This document shows, piece after piece, positions 34,761-42,898 of a stretch of DNA of 64,000 nt. Positions within the stretch are counted from its first letter, which is position 1. Each line of letters opens with the position of its first letter. Source of the DNA: an uncultured Bizionia sp. (GTDB lineage: Bacteria > Bacteroidota > Bacteroidia > Flavobacteriales > Flavobacteriaceae); NCBI GenBank assembly GCA_947496215.1, contig CANMCF010000005.1, positions 162,041 to 226,040 on the forward strand, in the 5' to 3' direction. The position numbers were made by a program, and so were the translations under genes. The notes under the pieces were generated by a model. The model was not told the origin of the DNA, did no database searches, and saw only the letters and a program-made list of their open reading frames with translations.

Positions 34761-35630
34761 ATGAAAATCAAATCCCTTTTCGTTTATACAAGACAACAAC
34801 GAAAAGGGATTTTTTTATTGTTGCTGCTCATATTTGCATTGCAGTGTCTATATGCTTTTGTTGATTTTTCTACAGAGGAACCAACAGTCAATCAGCAGAA
34901 GTTGAAACAATATGTGGTAGAAATCGATTCGCTGAAAGCCATTGAAATAGAAAACCGAAAACCGAAGGTCTATCGATTCAACCCTAATTTCATTACAGAT
35001 TACAAGGGATACACTTTAGGGATGGGGACGGCAGAAATCGATAGACTGCTAAAATATAGAGAACAAGATAAATGGGTGAATTCAGCCAAAGAATTCCAAC
35101 AGGTCACCAAGGTGTCAGATTCTCTATTGGCAATGATTTCTCCATATTTCAAATTTCCTGAATGGGTAACGCGTTCCAAGTCCAAGCATAATTCAAAATT
35201 TGTTCATGGAAATACTTTAAAAACCGAAAGGCAGAAAATAGATTTAAATGTGGCTACAGTTGTCCAGCTTCAAAAAGTACATGGTGTAGGAGAAAAATTG
35301 TCACAACGGATAGTAAATTACAGAGACAAGTATAAAGGCTTGACAAGCCTTGTTGAACTATCCGATGTTTACGGATTGAGTCCTGAAGTGATAGAATCCA
35401 TAAAGAAGGAATTTAAAATTGGAACTCCAAAAGCAATTGAAAAGATAAGTCTCAATGATGCTACCGTGGATGAATTGGTGACCATTAGACATATAGATTA
35501 CGAAATAGCCCATGCCATAATTGAACAAAGGACATTGAGAGAAGGTTATGAATCCATGGAGGAATTAACAAAAGTAAAGGACTTCCCCATTAAAAAAATA
35601 GAGATAATTAGATTATATTTGACCCTATAA
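34761..35630 (+). CDS. Helix-hairpin-helix protein, ComEA-like, membrane-anchored
   Basis: This is a 289-residue protein with an N-terminal anchor (GIFLLLLLIFALQCLYAF) and three helix-hairpin-helix-like regions: about residues 75-130 (weak), 153-212 (VHGVGEKLSQRIVNYRDKY; strong), and 225-289 (IEKISLNDATVDELVTIRHI; moderate). ComEA-type proteins bind DNA in natural transformation. Here the context does not show a competence locus, so DNA binding is an inference from the motif. Codons 4-18 also form a complete intrinsic terminator (34770-34816). The start is kept because the KSLFVYTRQQRKGIF lead resembles the conserved N-terminus of flavobacterial homologues as I recall them. Confidence 0.85.
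   Translation: MKIKSLFVYTRQQRKGIFLLLLLIFALQCLYAFVDFSTEEPTVNQQKLKQYVVEIDSLKAIEIENRKPKVYRFNPNFITDYKGYTLGMGTAEIDRLLKYREQDKWVNSAKEFQQVTKVSDSLLAMISPYFKFPEWVTRSKSKHNSKFVHGNTLKTERQKIDLNVATVVQLQKVHGVGEKLSQRIVNYRDKYKGLTSLVELSDVYGLSPEVIESIKKEFKIGTPKAIEKISLNDATVDELVTIRHIDYEIAHAIIEQRTLREGYESMEELTKVKDFPIKKIEIIRLYLTL
34770..34816 (+). terminator. Intrinsic terminator embedded in the start of the HhH coding region
   Basis: The 15-base arm 34770-34784 (AAATCCCTTTTCGTT) pairs perfectly with 34798-34812 (AACGAAAAGGGATTT) around a 13-base loop, and T-run 34810-34816 follows. It should terminate the AGCS message 22 bases after its stop, yet it lies in codons 4-18 of the next gene. Confidence 0.8.
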
Positions 35631-35659
35631 TAATAATAATATAACGAATTACATCATAA

Positions 35660-36832
35660 ATGGATAGCAGATACTTCACGGAAGAACATCAATTGTTTAG
35701 GGAAAGTTTACGAGATTTTTTAAAAAAAGAAGTTGTTCCCCACATAGACAAATGGGAAGAAACGGGAGTCATAGATCGTTTCATATGGGAAAAGTTCGGA
35801 GAGATGGGGTTTTTTGGGATTGCTTATCCCGAGGCTTATGGAGGACTAGGGCTGGACTTGTTCTATACTGCAATATTCTTGGAGGAATTGCAAAAGATAA
35901 ACTCGGGTGGTTTTGCAGCGGCGATGTGGGCTCATGCTTATTTGGCAATGACACATGTTAATGCCGAAGGAGGAGAGGCAATAAAGGAGAAGTACCTGAT
36001 CAAAAGCATCACGGGAGAAATGATAGGAGCCATGGCGGTAACTGAACCTTTTGGAGGAAGTGATGTTGCGGGTATGCGAGCCACTGCAGTCAAGAAAGGA
36101 GACACCTATGTACTCAACGGATCAAAGACATTTATTACAAATGGAGTTTATAGCGATTATATTGTAGTTGCGGCTAAAACCAACCCAGAACTTGGGAACA
36201 AGGGAATTAGCATATTTATAGTGGATAGGGATACACCAGGTGTTTCTGCGACAAAGTTGGATAAACTGGGATGGAGAGCATCGGACACAGGAGAGATAGC
36301 TTTCGATGATGTTGTTATTCCTACTAGTAACTTGATGGGAGAAGAGAACAAGGGATTTGGATACATAATGCAACATTTTGCCTTGGAGCGTCTTATAATG
36401 GGTATAAATGCGCACGCTAGGGCAGAATACGCTTTGGAGTATGCCATACAATATATGTCGGAACGCCAAGCATTTGGCAAGACGATAGACAGGTTTCAAG
36501 CACTGAGACACACCATAGCAGAGTTGTATGCAGATATGGAAGTATGCAAAGAATTCAATTATTCGGTTACGGCAAGGTTGGACAAAGGAGAATATGTGGT
36601 AAAAGAAGCCACAATATCTAAATTGAAGTCAACCAAAATGGCAGATGAAGTTGTTTACCAATGCTTACAAATGCTAGGAGGTTATGGTTATATGGAGGAT
36701 TATCCGATGGCACGATTGCTAAGGGATAGTCGTTTAGGCCCCATAGGAGGAGGGACTTCTGAAATCTTGAGAGAGATTATCGCCAAAATGATTATCGACA
36801 AGAAAGAGTACAAACCTGCGGTCAAGCACTAA
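35660..36832 (+). CDS. Acyl-CoA dehydrogenase
   Basis: This is a 390-residue flavoenzyme with the three ACAD domains. Motifs are MAVTEPFGGSDVAGMRATA (FAD/acyl-CoA loop), KTFITNGVYSDYIVVAAKT, FDDVVIPTSNLMGEENKGF, and GGYGYMEDYPMARLLRDSRL near the end. The normal catalytic Glu of short- and medium-chain enzymes (Y-E-G-T) is replaced by G in PIGGGTSE; the Glu in HFALERLIMG (E243) sits where long-chain and isovaleryl-CoA dehydrogenases keep theirs. It oxidises an acyl-CoA to a 2-enoyl-CoA. The chain length is not determined. The last 50 or so coding bases are repeated in tandem downstream. Confidence 0.92.
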   Translation: MDSRYFTEEHQLFRESLRDFLKKEVVPHIDKWEETGVIDRFIWEKFGEMGFFGIAYPEAYGGLGLDLFYTAIFLEELQKINSGGFAAAMWAHAYLAMTHVNAEGGEAIKEKYLIKSITGEMIGAMAVTEPFGGSDVAGMRATAVKKGDTYVLNGSKTFITNGVYSDYIVVAAKTNPELGNKGISIFIVDRDTPGVSATKLDKLGWRASDTGEIAFDDVVIPTSNLMGEENKGFGYIMQHFALERLIMGINAHARAEYALEYAIQYMSERQAFGKTIDRFQALRHTIAELYADMEVCKEFNYSVTARLDKGEYVVKEATISKLKSTKMADEVVYQCLQMLGGYGYMEDYPMARLLRDSRLGPIGGGTSEILREIIAKMIIDKKEYKPAVKH

Positions 36833-37038
36833 TGAGATTATGATTTTGGTGAAAATAACCAAAGATTATCGCCAAAATGATTATCGACAAGAAAGAGTAC
36901 AAACCTGCGGTCAAACACTAATGAGATTATGATTTTGGTGAAAAAAACCAAAGATTATCGCCAAAATGATTATCGACAAGAAAGAGTGCAAACCTGCGGT
37001 CAAGCGTTGGTTTTATTATGGTTTTCATGAAAAAAAAA
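36774..37038 (+). repeat. Tandem repeat of 89 bases, about 2.7 to 3 copies
   Basis: Copies start at 36774, 36863 and 36952, each 89 bases apart. The first is the 3' end of the acyl-CoA dehydrogenase gene plus 31 bases after its stop. Copy 2 is nearly identical (G to A making a silent change in the last lysine codon). Copy 3 has one tyrosine-to-cysteine-type change and breaks down after about 37005. Copies 2 and 3 are not expressed as parts of the gene. Confidence 0.95.
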
Positions 37039-37232
37039 GCTGCTATCACTCTCAATATAATGGTTGGTTTTATAAGTAATATAACAAGTAATTAAAAAAT
37101 GGTTCGATTGTTGTTTTGTATAGAGCAATACAATAATTAATGAAATTGATTGTTGATAAAGTAAGAATTGAAAAGCAAATACATATAATTCTTTAATCAT
37201 AGCGAACAAATTAATTAACCTCATTATATAAA
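37039..37232. other. AT-rich spacer with no recognised gene
   Basis: After the repeat block there are about 190 bases without a gene, terminator or tRNA that I can identify. It presumably carries the promoter for the 37233 gene. Confidence 0.5.
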
Positions 37233-38660
37233 ATGTTACAAGTTCATTACAAAAAATATCTAGCGTTAATCCTTTTATGCTTTTGCACTTCATTGGCATT
37301 TGCTCAAATGGTATTGAAAAACAAGGTGACAGATTTCAGTAAAGGTATTCCAATAGAAAGTGCCAGTGTTTACATAAAAAATACGACAATAGGTACAATC
37401 ACCAATTCCGATGGGAAATTTGTGCTTCAGGTGCCAAAGGAAAATATGAAGGATACCCTTGTCGTATCATCAATAGGGTATTCAACTCTTAAGACACCAT
37501 TGGAAGAATATGATGGAAGTTTGGAGATATATCTGGATGAGGAAGTCGCATCATTGGAAGAGGTTTTGATAGTAGGGGAGCCGAGGCCCAAAACAGGAAA
37601 TGGAATCATGGTTAGAGCATTGGAAAGATTGCCAAGAAACCTGCCAGATTCCTCTTATATGCAAAAAGGGTTTTTACGTCACAAGGAGAGAAACAAAATA
37701 GAATTCAAATGGCTCATAGAAAGTGCCATCACGGTATACGATTCCGGTTTTGCCTCAGCCTCAAAAGATCATTTGAAGATAAATGTCGATCAAGTAAGGA
37801 AAAGTTATGACCTCAGGAACATAGATAGTTTGTTTACTTACCGTTCGTATCTCAATCAAAACTCCTATAGAAAACTCAAATCAAAGAACTTAAAGAGAGA
37901 TACGATCAAAACGGCCTCGTTGGTCAAAGCCATAAAATGGAACGACAAGAGGGTGAATGGGTTACAGAACATCTTTCAAGGGAAATTGAATATGCTTCGA
38001 AATGCCAATAATGCAAAGGCTTTGTTTGGAGATGGCATCCTTGAAACACACCAATTCGAACTGGATACCGTGCTAGTGGACAACGAACGAAAGATCTATA
38101 AGATAAAGATAACTAAAAGCGCCGAATTCGTTGGGCTGGGAACCAAAGGGATCTATAATGAAGGATTTGAGGCCAATGGATGGGTTTACATCTATTGGGA
38201 TAATTACGCCATCAAAAAGATAGAATACGAGCTTGTAGCTGCCTCTAAACAACAAAAAATTAGAAGCAAGCGTCTATTTGACACACAGGTTAATCATAAG
38301 TTGGTTATTACTTATAAGGAATATAAAGACAAAATGTACCCCAACTACATATACTATGAAACGCCTAAACTGGTTAACGTGGCATATAGAGGGAAAGGGA
38401 GACTGGATGAAGAAGAGGAAGCAAGGTACAATAGGGAAGAACGTTATTACTATACGGTTCAAGAAATCCTGTTTTCAGAAATTATTTTGGATAAGGAGGA
38501 AATCAAGACAGAGCTTCAAGGAGAATGGGATGAGGATATATTTTCACCTAAACCATACAATAAAGAGTTCTGGGATACGTATAACATCTTGCTTGAAAGT
38601 GAAGAAGATCAAAAACTCATTCAAGACCTGACTAGAAGAGCGTCGTTGTTCAAGGAATGA
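37233..38660 (+). CDS. Carboxypeptidase-like regulatory domain-containing secreted protein
   Basis: This is a 475-residue protein with a signal peptide (ending AFAQ). It is followed by a beta-sandwich of the CarboxypepD_reg-like type (about residues 25-110): VTDFSKGIPIESASVYIKNT, TNSDGKFVLQVP, VVSSIGYSTLKTPL. The remaining about 360 residues are unassigned, with an RxxxYDLRNIDS region and a C-terminal charged helical part. Flavobacterial proteins with this layout are common and lack a known role. A terminator lies 41 bases after the stop. Confidence 0.82.
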   Translation: MLQVHYKKYLALILLCFCTSLAFAQMVLKNKVTDFSKGIPIESASVYIKNTTIGTITNSDGKFVLQVPKENMKDTLVVSSIGYSTLKTPLEEYDGSLEIYLDEEVASLEEVLIVGEPRPKTGNGIMVRALERLPRNLPDSSYMQKGFLRHKERNKIEFKWLIESAITVYDSGFASASKDHLKINVDQVRKSYDLRNIDSLFTYRSYLNQNSYRKLKSKNLKRDTIKTASLVKAIKWNDKRVNGLQNIFQGKLNMLRNANNAKALFGDGILETHQFELDTVLVDNERKIYKIKITKSAEFVGLGTKGIYNEGFEANGWVYIYWDNYAIKKIEYELVAASKQQKIRSKRLFDTQVNHKLVITYKEYKDKMYPNYIYYETPKLVNVAYRGKGRLDEEEEARYNREERYYYTVQEILFSEIILDKEEIKTELQGEWDEDIFSPKPYNKEFWDTYNILLESEEDQKLIQDLTRRASLFKE

Positions 38661-38701
38661 TGAGTTTGTTGCAATTGCAAATATGTTCGATAACAATACT
38701 G

Positions 38702-38734
38702 ATCCCACTTTATATAGTTAAGTGGGATTTTTTT
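38702..38734 (+). terminator. Intrinsic terminator
   Basis: ATCCCACTT (38702-38710) pairs with AAGTGGGAT (38720-38728) around a nine-base loop, with a T-run of seven following. It ends the 37233-38660 transcript. Confidence 0.9.
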
Positions 38735-38803
38735 GTGGTATAAATACAATCGACTTCTAAAAGTTGTTATATTTACTTTAATCGATACCTTAAATAAATC
38801 AAG

Positions 38804-39694
38804 ATGTCCATAAAATCGTTTGCAGAATATTTGTTGTTGGAAAAAAACTATTCCAGATTAACTGTGAATGCGTATCAAAAAGATATAGAATCCTTTCAGG
38901 ATTTTTTGTGCTCAGAATATGAAGATTCGGTTTTGAAAGACGCAAACTATGCACAAATAAGAAGTTGGATAGTTGGCTTGGTAGAAAGTAAATTAACAAA
39001 CCGGAGCATAAATAGAAAGGTCTCTGCATTGAATTCCTATTACAAGTTTCTGCTGAAGATTGGGGATTTGGAAGTCAATCCGTTGGCAAAGCACAAGGCG
39101 TTGAAGACAAGTAAGAAAATACAAGTTCCATTTTCGGAATCGGAAATAAACGAAGTCATAGATGAACTCAATCATGAGAATGATTTTGAAGGCTGTCGCA
39201 ACAAGTTGATTATAGAACTGTTTTACTCAACTGGGATACGAAGGGTTGAATTGGTGGAAGTAAAGCTGTCTAGCTTAGATTTGGCGAACAAGACTTTGAA
39301 AGTGTTGGGAAAGAGGAACAAGGAGAGGTATGTGCCATTGTTGGACTCGGTAATAGCTTCCATAAAGGCATATGGTGAGCAAAGAAAATCGCTGGATGTA
39401 ATAAAGGATCAAGAATTTCTTTTTTTAACAAAAAAAGGGGTTAAAATTTACGAAACACTTGTCTATAGAATAATAAATGAGTATTTTAGTAAGACCTCCA
39501 CAAAGGTGAAAAAGAGTCCGCATATATTAAGGCACTCATTTGCAACTCATTTACTAAACCAAGGAGCAGATTTAAATGCTGTGAAAGAACTTTTGGGGCA
39601 TTCCAGTTTGGCAGCGACACAAGTTTATACGCATAATAGTATAGCAGAATTGAAAAAAGTATATTCCAAAGCGCACCCAAGAAGTAAAAAATAA
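38804..39694 (+). CDS. xerC: Tyrosine recombinase XerC/XerD family
   Basis: This is a 296-residue recombinase. It has an N-terminal core-binding domain (residues 1-95) and a catalytic domain with the full set: R146 in GIRRVEL, K170 in LGKRNK, H240-x2-R243 in HILRHSFATHLL, H266 in LLGHSSLAATQVYTH, and Y275. Length and the lack of extra domains fit the chromosomal XerC/XerD enzymes that resolve dimers at dif; C versus D cannot be settled here. RaiA/HPF follows 28 bases on, so it lies in a housekeeping context and is not a phage integrase. Confidence 0.9.
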   Translation: MSIKSFAEYLLLEKNYSRLTVNAYQKDIESFQDFLCSEYEDSVLKDANYAQIRSWIVGLVESKLTNRSINRKVSALNSYYKFLLKIGDLEVNPLAKHKALKTSKKIQVPFSESEINEVIDELNHENDFEGCRNKLIIELFYSTGIRRVELVEVKLSSLDLANKTLKVLGKRNKERYVPLLDSVIASIKAYGEQRKSLDVIKDQEFLFLTKKGVKIYETLVYRIINEYFSKTSTKVKKSPHILRHSFATHLLNQGADLNAVKELLGHSSLAATQVYTHNSIAELKKVYSKAHPRSKK

Positions 39695-39722
39695 GACAGC
39701 AATCATTGTTTAACCAATAAAA

Positions 39723-40034
39723 ATGAAGAATATGAAGGTGAACACACAATCAGTAAATTTTAACGCAGATCAGAAACTATTGGATTTTATCCAAAAAAGA
39801 ATGGATAAATTGGAATTGTTCTATGATAAGGTCATTAAATCAGATGTGTTTTTGAAAGTAGAAAATACAAGAGATAAGCAGAATAAAATATTTGAAGCCA
39901 GGGTAAGCGTGCCTGGAGATAGTTTCGTTGTGAAAAAGCAATGCAAATCATTTGAGGAAGGTGCTGATATTGCCGTAGCATCATTAGAAAGACAACTAAA
40001 AAAGAGAAAAGAAAAGCTGAGAACGCATATATGA
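39723..40034 (+). CDS. raiA: Ribosome hibernation-promoting factor / RaiA
   Basis: This is a 103-residue single-domain protein of the HPF/RaiA short type: VNTQSVNFNADQKLLDFIQK at the start, then LEVENTR-like YDKVIKSDVFLKVENT, and basic residues QLKKRKEKLRTHI at the end. It binds the 30S decoding site in stationary phase. The second ATG (39735) may be the true start, giving MKVNTQS. It is immediately upstream of the tRNA/tuf cluster, and the hairpin at 40099-40125 could also end its transcript. Confidence 0.9.
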   Translation: MKNMKVNTQSVNFNADQKLLDFIQKRMDKLELFYDKVIKSDVFLKVENTRDKQNKIFEARVSVPGDSFVVKKQCKSFEEGADIAVASLERQLKKRKEKLRTHI

Positions 40035-40065
40035 AAAAAAATATGAGAAATATTTTCAAAAAATG

Positions 40066-40096
40066 TTTTGAATAAAAGAATAAATATATACATTTG
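40066..40096 (+). promoter_or_regulatory. Strong flavobacterial-type promoter for the tRNA-tuf operon
   Basis: TTTTG at 40066-40070, an 18-base spacer, then TACATTTG at 40089-40096 match both boxes of the Bacteroidota sigma-A consensus (TTG / TAnnTTTG). Initiation is expected a few bases after 40096. It lies right before the hairpin at 40099. Confidence 0.75.
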
Positions 40097-40098
40097 CA

Positions 40099-40125
40099 GT
40101 CCGTTAGAAATAGCGGGCTTTTTTT
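40099..40125 (+). terminator. Hairpin with GAAA loop and T-run at the transcript start
   Basis: GTCCGTTA (40099-40106) pairs with TAGCGGGC (40111-40118), with two G-T pairs and a GAAA tetraloop, followed by seven Ts (40119-40125). It may terminate read-through from raiA or form the 5' end of the tRNA-tuf message as an early attenuator. Confidence 0.7.
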
Positions 40126-40148
40126 ATGATAAAAATCGCCAAAAAAAA

Positions 40149-40222
40149 GCCGATGTAGCTCAGCTGGCTAGAGCAGCTGATTTGTAATCAGCAGGTCGTG
40201 GGTTCGAGTCCCTCCATCGGCT
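40149..40222 (+). tRNA. tRNA-Thr (anticodon TGT)
   Basis: This is a 74-base cloverleaf. The acceptor arms GCCGATG/CATCGGC pair, the anticodon loop reads TTTGTAA (anticodon TGT), and the T-arm GTTCGAGTC is present. CCA is not encoded. It is the first tRNA of the tRNA-tuf operon. Confidence 0.96.
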
Positions 40223-40297
40223 CAAAAATCAAGCAAGGATCCTAAGAAATGGGATTGTAGTTTGAAAGTTCTTTAAAAGAGTGAAAAGTTTAAGATA

Positions 40298-40379
<82 letters not shown>

Positions 40380-40412
40380 CTAAATTTTAAACTAAAAGGA
40401 TTTTAAGTAATT

Positions 40413-40485
40413 GCGAGAGTAGCTCAGTTGGTAGAGCGTCAGCCTTCCAAGCTGAATGTCGCCGGTTCGAACCCGGTCTCTCGCT
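40413..40485 (+). tRNA. tRNA-Gly (anticodon TCC)
   Basis: This is a 73-base tRNA. The acceptor arms GCGAGAG/CTCTCGC pair, the anticodon loop CTTCCAA has TCC, and the T-arm is GTTCGAACC. Confidence 0.96.
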
Positions 40486-40496
40486 CTAATATTTAA

Positions 40497-40568
40497 GCCG
40501 GTGTAGCTCAGGGGTAGAGCGTTTCCTTGGTAAGGAAGAGGCCACGGGTTCAAATCCCGTCATTGGCT
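40497..40568 (+). tRNA. tRNA-Thr (anticodon GGT)
   Basis: This is a 72-base tRNA. The acceptor arms GCCGGTG/CATTGGC pair, with two G-T pairs. The anticodon loop TTGGTAA has GGT. The T-loop is GTTCAAATC. It lies 67 bases before the tuf start. Confidence 0.95.
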
Positions 40569-40635
40569 CTATATTGAAGAAATAGAAAAATAGAACACTA
40601 ATATTATTATATAACTAAGATTAAATTATTAAAAC

Positions 40636-41823
40636 ATGGCAAAGGCAACTTTCGATCGTTCAAAACCACACTTGAATATTGGTACAATTGGACACGTAGA
40701 TCACGGTAAAACAACTTTAACTGCTGCTATTACTAAAGTATTAGCTGATGCAGGTTTATCAGAAGCAAAGGATTTCGATCAAATCGATAACGCTCCTGAA
40801 GAGAAAGAGAGAGGTATTACAATTAATACATCACACGTAGAATATGCGACAGCTAATCGTCACTATGCTCACGTTGATTGTCCAGGTCACGCCGATTATG
40901 TAAAGAACATGGTAACTGGTGCCGCTCAAATGGATGGTGCAATATTAGTAGTTGCTGCTACAGATGGACCAATGCCACAAACTCGTGAGCACATCTTGTT
41001 AGGACGTCAAGTAGGTATTCCAAGAATCGTTGTGTTCTTGAACAAAGTAGATATGGTTGATGATGAAGAGCTTTTGGAGCTTGTTGATATGGAGGTTAGA
41101 GAATTGTTGTCATTCTATGAGTATGATGGTGACAATGGACCTGTAGTATCTGGTTCTGCTTTAGGTGCGCTTAATGGTGAGCAAAAATGGGTTGATACGG
41201 TAATGGAATTGATGGAAGCTGTAGATAACTGGATTGAAGAGCCGTTGAGAGAAGTTGATAAAGATTTCTTGATGCCTATCGAGGATGTGTTTTCTATTAC
41301 AGGACGTGGTACTGTAGCAACTGGTCGTATCGAGACTGGTATCGCTAACACGGGAGATCCTGTTGAAATCATTGGTATGGGAGCTGAGAAATTGACATCT
41401 ACTATCACAGGAATCGAGATGTTCCGTCAAATATTGGATAGAGGTGAAGCTGGAGATAACGCAGGTATCTTGTTGAGAGGTATTGAGAAGACTCAAATAT
41501 CAAGAGGTATGGTAATCTGTAAGCCAGGTTCTGTAACACCACATAAAAAATTCAAGGCAGAGGTTTATATCCTTAAGAAAGAAGAAGGTGGACGTCACAC
41601 TCCATTCCATAACAACTACCGTCCACAGTTCTACGTACGTACAACTGACGTGACAGGTAACATTGCTTTGCCAGAAGGAGTAGAGATGGTTATGCCAGGA
41701 GATAACTTGACTATCCACGTTGAATTGATCCAAACAATTGCAATGAACGTAGGATTACGTTTTGCAATCCGTGAAGGAGGTAGAACGGTAGGAGCTGGTC
41801 AGGTAACTGAAATTATAGAATAA
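40636..41823 (+). CDS. tuf: Elongation factor Tu
   Basis: This is a 395-residue EF-Tu with normal length and all GTPase motifs: [11 protein letters not shown] (G1), [12 protein letters not shown] (G2), [12 protein letters not shown] (G3), LNKVDMVDD (G4), [10 protein letters not shown] (G5). Domains II and III are complete to [20 protein letters not shown]. It delivers aminoacyl-tRNA to the ribosome. The tRNA cluster upstream is in the same operon. A hairpin follows at 41844-41880. Confidence 0.99.
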   Translation: MAKATFDRSKPHLNIGTIGHVDHGKTTLTAAITKVLADAGLSEAKDFDQIDNAPEEKERGITINTSHVEYATANRHYAHVDCPGHADYVKNMVTGAAQMDGAILVVAATDGPMPQTREHILLGRQVGIPRIVVFLNKVDMVDDEELLELVDMEVRELLSFYEYDGDNGPVVSGSALGALNGEQKWVDTVMELMEAVDNWIEEPLREVDKDFLMPIEDVFSITGRGTVATGRIETGIANTGDPVEIIGMGAEKLTSTITGIEMFRQILDRGEAGDNAGILLRGIEKTQISRGMVICKPGSVTPHKKFKAEVYILKKEEGGRHTPFHNNYRPQFYVRTTDVTGNIALPEGVEMVMPGDNLTIHVELIQTIAMNVGLRFAIREGGRTVGAGQVTEIIE

Positions 41824-41843
41824 TTATTCTAATGATCATATAA

Positions 41844-41880
41844 AAGTTAAGGTGTTTCTTTTTTTGGAACACCTTGACTT
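41844..41880 (+). terminator. Strong 15-bp hairpin between tuf and tRNA-Trp
   Basis: The arms 41844-41858 (AAGTTAAGGTGTTTC) and 41866-41880 (GGAACACCTTGACTT) pair over 15 positions with a few G-T pairs; the loop is T-rich and no T-run follows. It could be a partial terminator or a processing site. Confidence 0.6.
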
Positions 41881-41886
41881 ATATTT

Positions 41887-41959
41887 ACGGGTTTAGCTCA
41901 GTTGGTAGAGCACTGGTCTCCAAAACCAGGTGTCGGGAGTTCGAGTCTCTCAACCCGTG
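41887..41959 (+). tRNA. tRNA-Trp (anticodon CCA)
   Basis: This is a 73-base tRNA. The acceptor arms ACGGGTT/AACCCGT pair, the anticodon stem is CTGGT/ACCAG with loop CTCCAAA (anticodon CCA), and the T-arm is GTTCGAGTC. It lies between tuf and secE, a classic position. Confidence 0.96.
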
Positions 41960-42055
41960 CTTAATGAAAAATGAAGTATTTGGATTTTGTTTTTCAGACG
42001 TTAAATTAAAAGTATAGAGGAGCGATTTGTTTTAATCCTTATAAAAAGAATATAA

Positions 42056-42253
42056 ATGGCTGGAATAGTAAATTACATAAAAGAATCATTTGGTGAATTG
42101 AAAAACAATGTAACTTGGACACCTTGGTCTGAAACACAAAGTTTGACTGTTTTGGTAGCGGTGTTTTCAATTATATTCTCTTTGGCTATATGGGGCATAG
42201 ATACTGTTTTTAGTAAGGTTATAAGTCAGTATTTTAGTTTAATAGGAGGTTAA
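42056..42253 (+). CDS. secE: Preprotein translocase subunit SecE
   Basis: This is a 65-residue single-span membrane protein with the SecE layout: an amphipathic lead NYIKESFGELKNNVTWTPWS, then the membrane helix LTVLVAVFSIIFSLAIWGI. It stabilises SecY in the translocon. It is 18 bases upstream of nusG, as usual. Confidence 0.95.
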   Translation: MAGIVNYIKESFGELKNNVTWTPWSETQSLTVLVAVFSIIFSLAIWGIDTVFSKVISQYFSLIGG

Positions 42254-42271
42254 CATTAAAATTAAGATTCC

Positions 42272-42826
42272 ATGGCTGAAGTAGGTGAGAAAAAATGGTA
42301 CGTTGTAAGAGCGGTAAGTGGTCAAGAAAATAAAATCAAAACTTATATCGAGAATGAAATTGCTCGATTGGGTTTGCAAGATTATGTTGAGCAAGTATTG
42401 GTTCCTACAGAGAACGTAGTGCAAATCCGTAATGGGAAAAAGATAACCAAGGAAAAAGTGTATTTCAGTGGTTATATAATGATTAAGGCAAATTTGACAG
42501 GAGAGATTCCTCATATAATCAAATCAATTACAAATGTAATTGGTTTTTTAGGCGCAACAAAAGGTGGTGATCCATTACCGTTGAGACAATCCGAAGTTAA
42601 CAGGATGTTAGGTAAGGTGGATGAATTGACTGTAGATACGGATGCCAATGTGGCCATTCCTTATACAAAGGGAGAAACAGTCAAGGTTATCGATGGACCA
42701 TTTAATGGTTTTGATGGAACCATAGAGAACATAAACGAAGAAAAGCGTAAGCTTGAAGTAATGGTAAAGATATTTGGAAGAAAGACGCCATTGGAGTTAA
42801 GCTATATGCAAGTAGAAAAGATATAA
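42272..42826 (+). CDS. nusG: Transcription termination/antitermination factor NusG
   Basis: This is a 184-residue protein. The NGN domain begins WYVVRAVSGQENKIKTYIEN, and the KOW domain is VKVIDGPFNGFDGTIENINEE near residues 130-150. It couples RNA polymerase with ribosomes and Rho. The secE-nusG-rplK order is canonical. Confidence 0.98.
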   Translation: MAEVGEKKWYVVRAVSGQENKIKTYIENEIARLGLQDYVEQVLVPTENVVQIRNGKKITKEKVYFSGYIMIKANLTGEIPHIIKSITNVIGFLGATKGGDPLPLRQSEVNRMLGKVDELTVDTDANVAIPYTKGETVKVIDGPFNGFDGTIENINEEKRKLEVMVKIFGRKTPLELSYMQVEKI

Positions 42827-42898
42827 TAATTGTTACAATAAAGATGGGATTGATTTATGCTTCCAAAAATAAATTGATACCGAACTAAATTATTAAAA

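Noticed and set aside
36774..37038. CRISPR array
   Set aside because: The 89-base repeats include the end of a gene and have no unique spacers between them; no cas gene is nearby.
38804..39694. Phage or island integrase next to a tRNA cluster
   Set aside because: A tyrosine recombinase beside tRNAs often marks an island, but its length and motifs fit chromosomal XerC/XerD, raiA lies between it and the tRNAs, and no repeat of a tRNA end or phage gene is visible.
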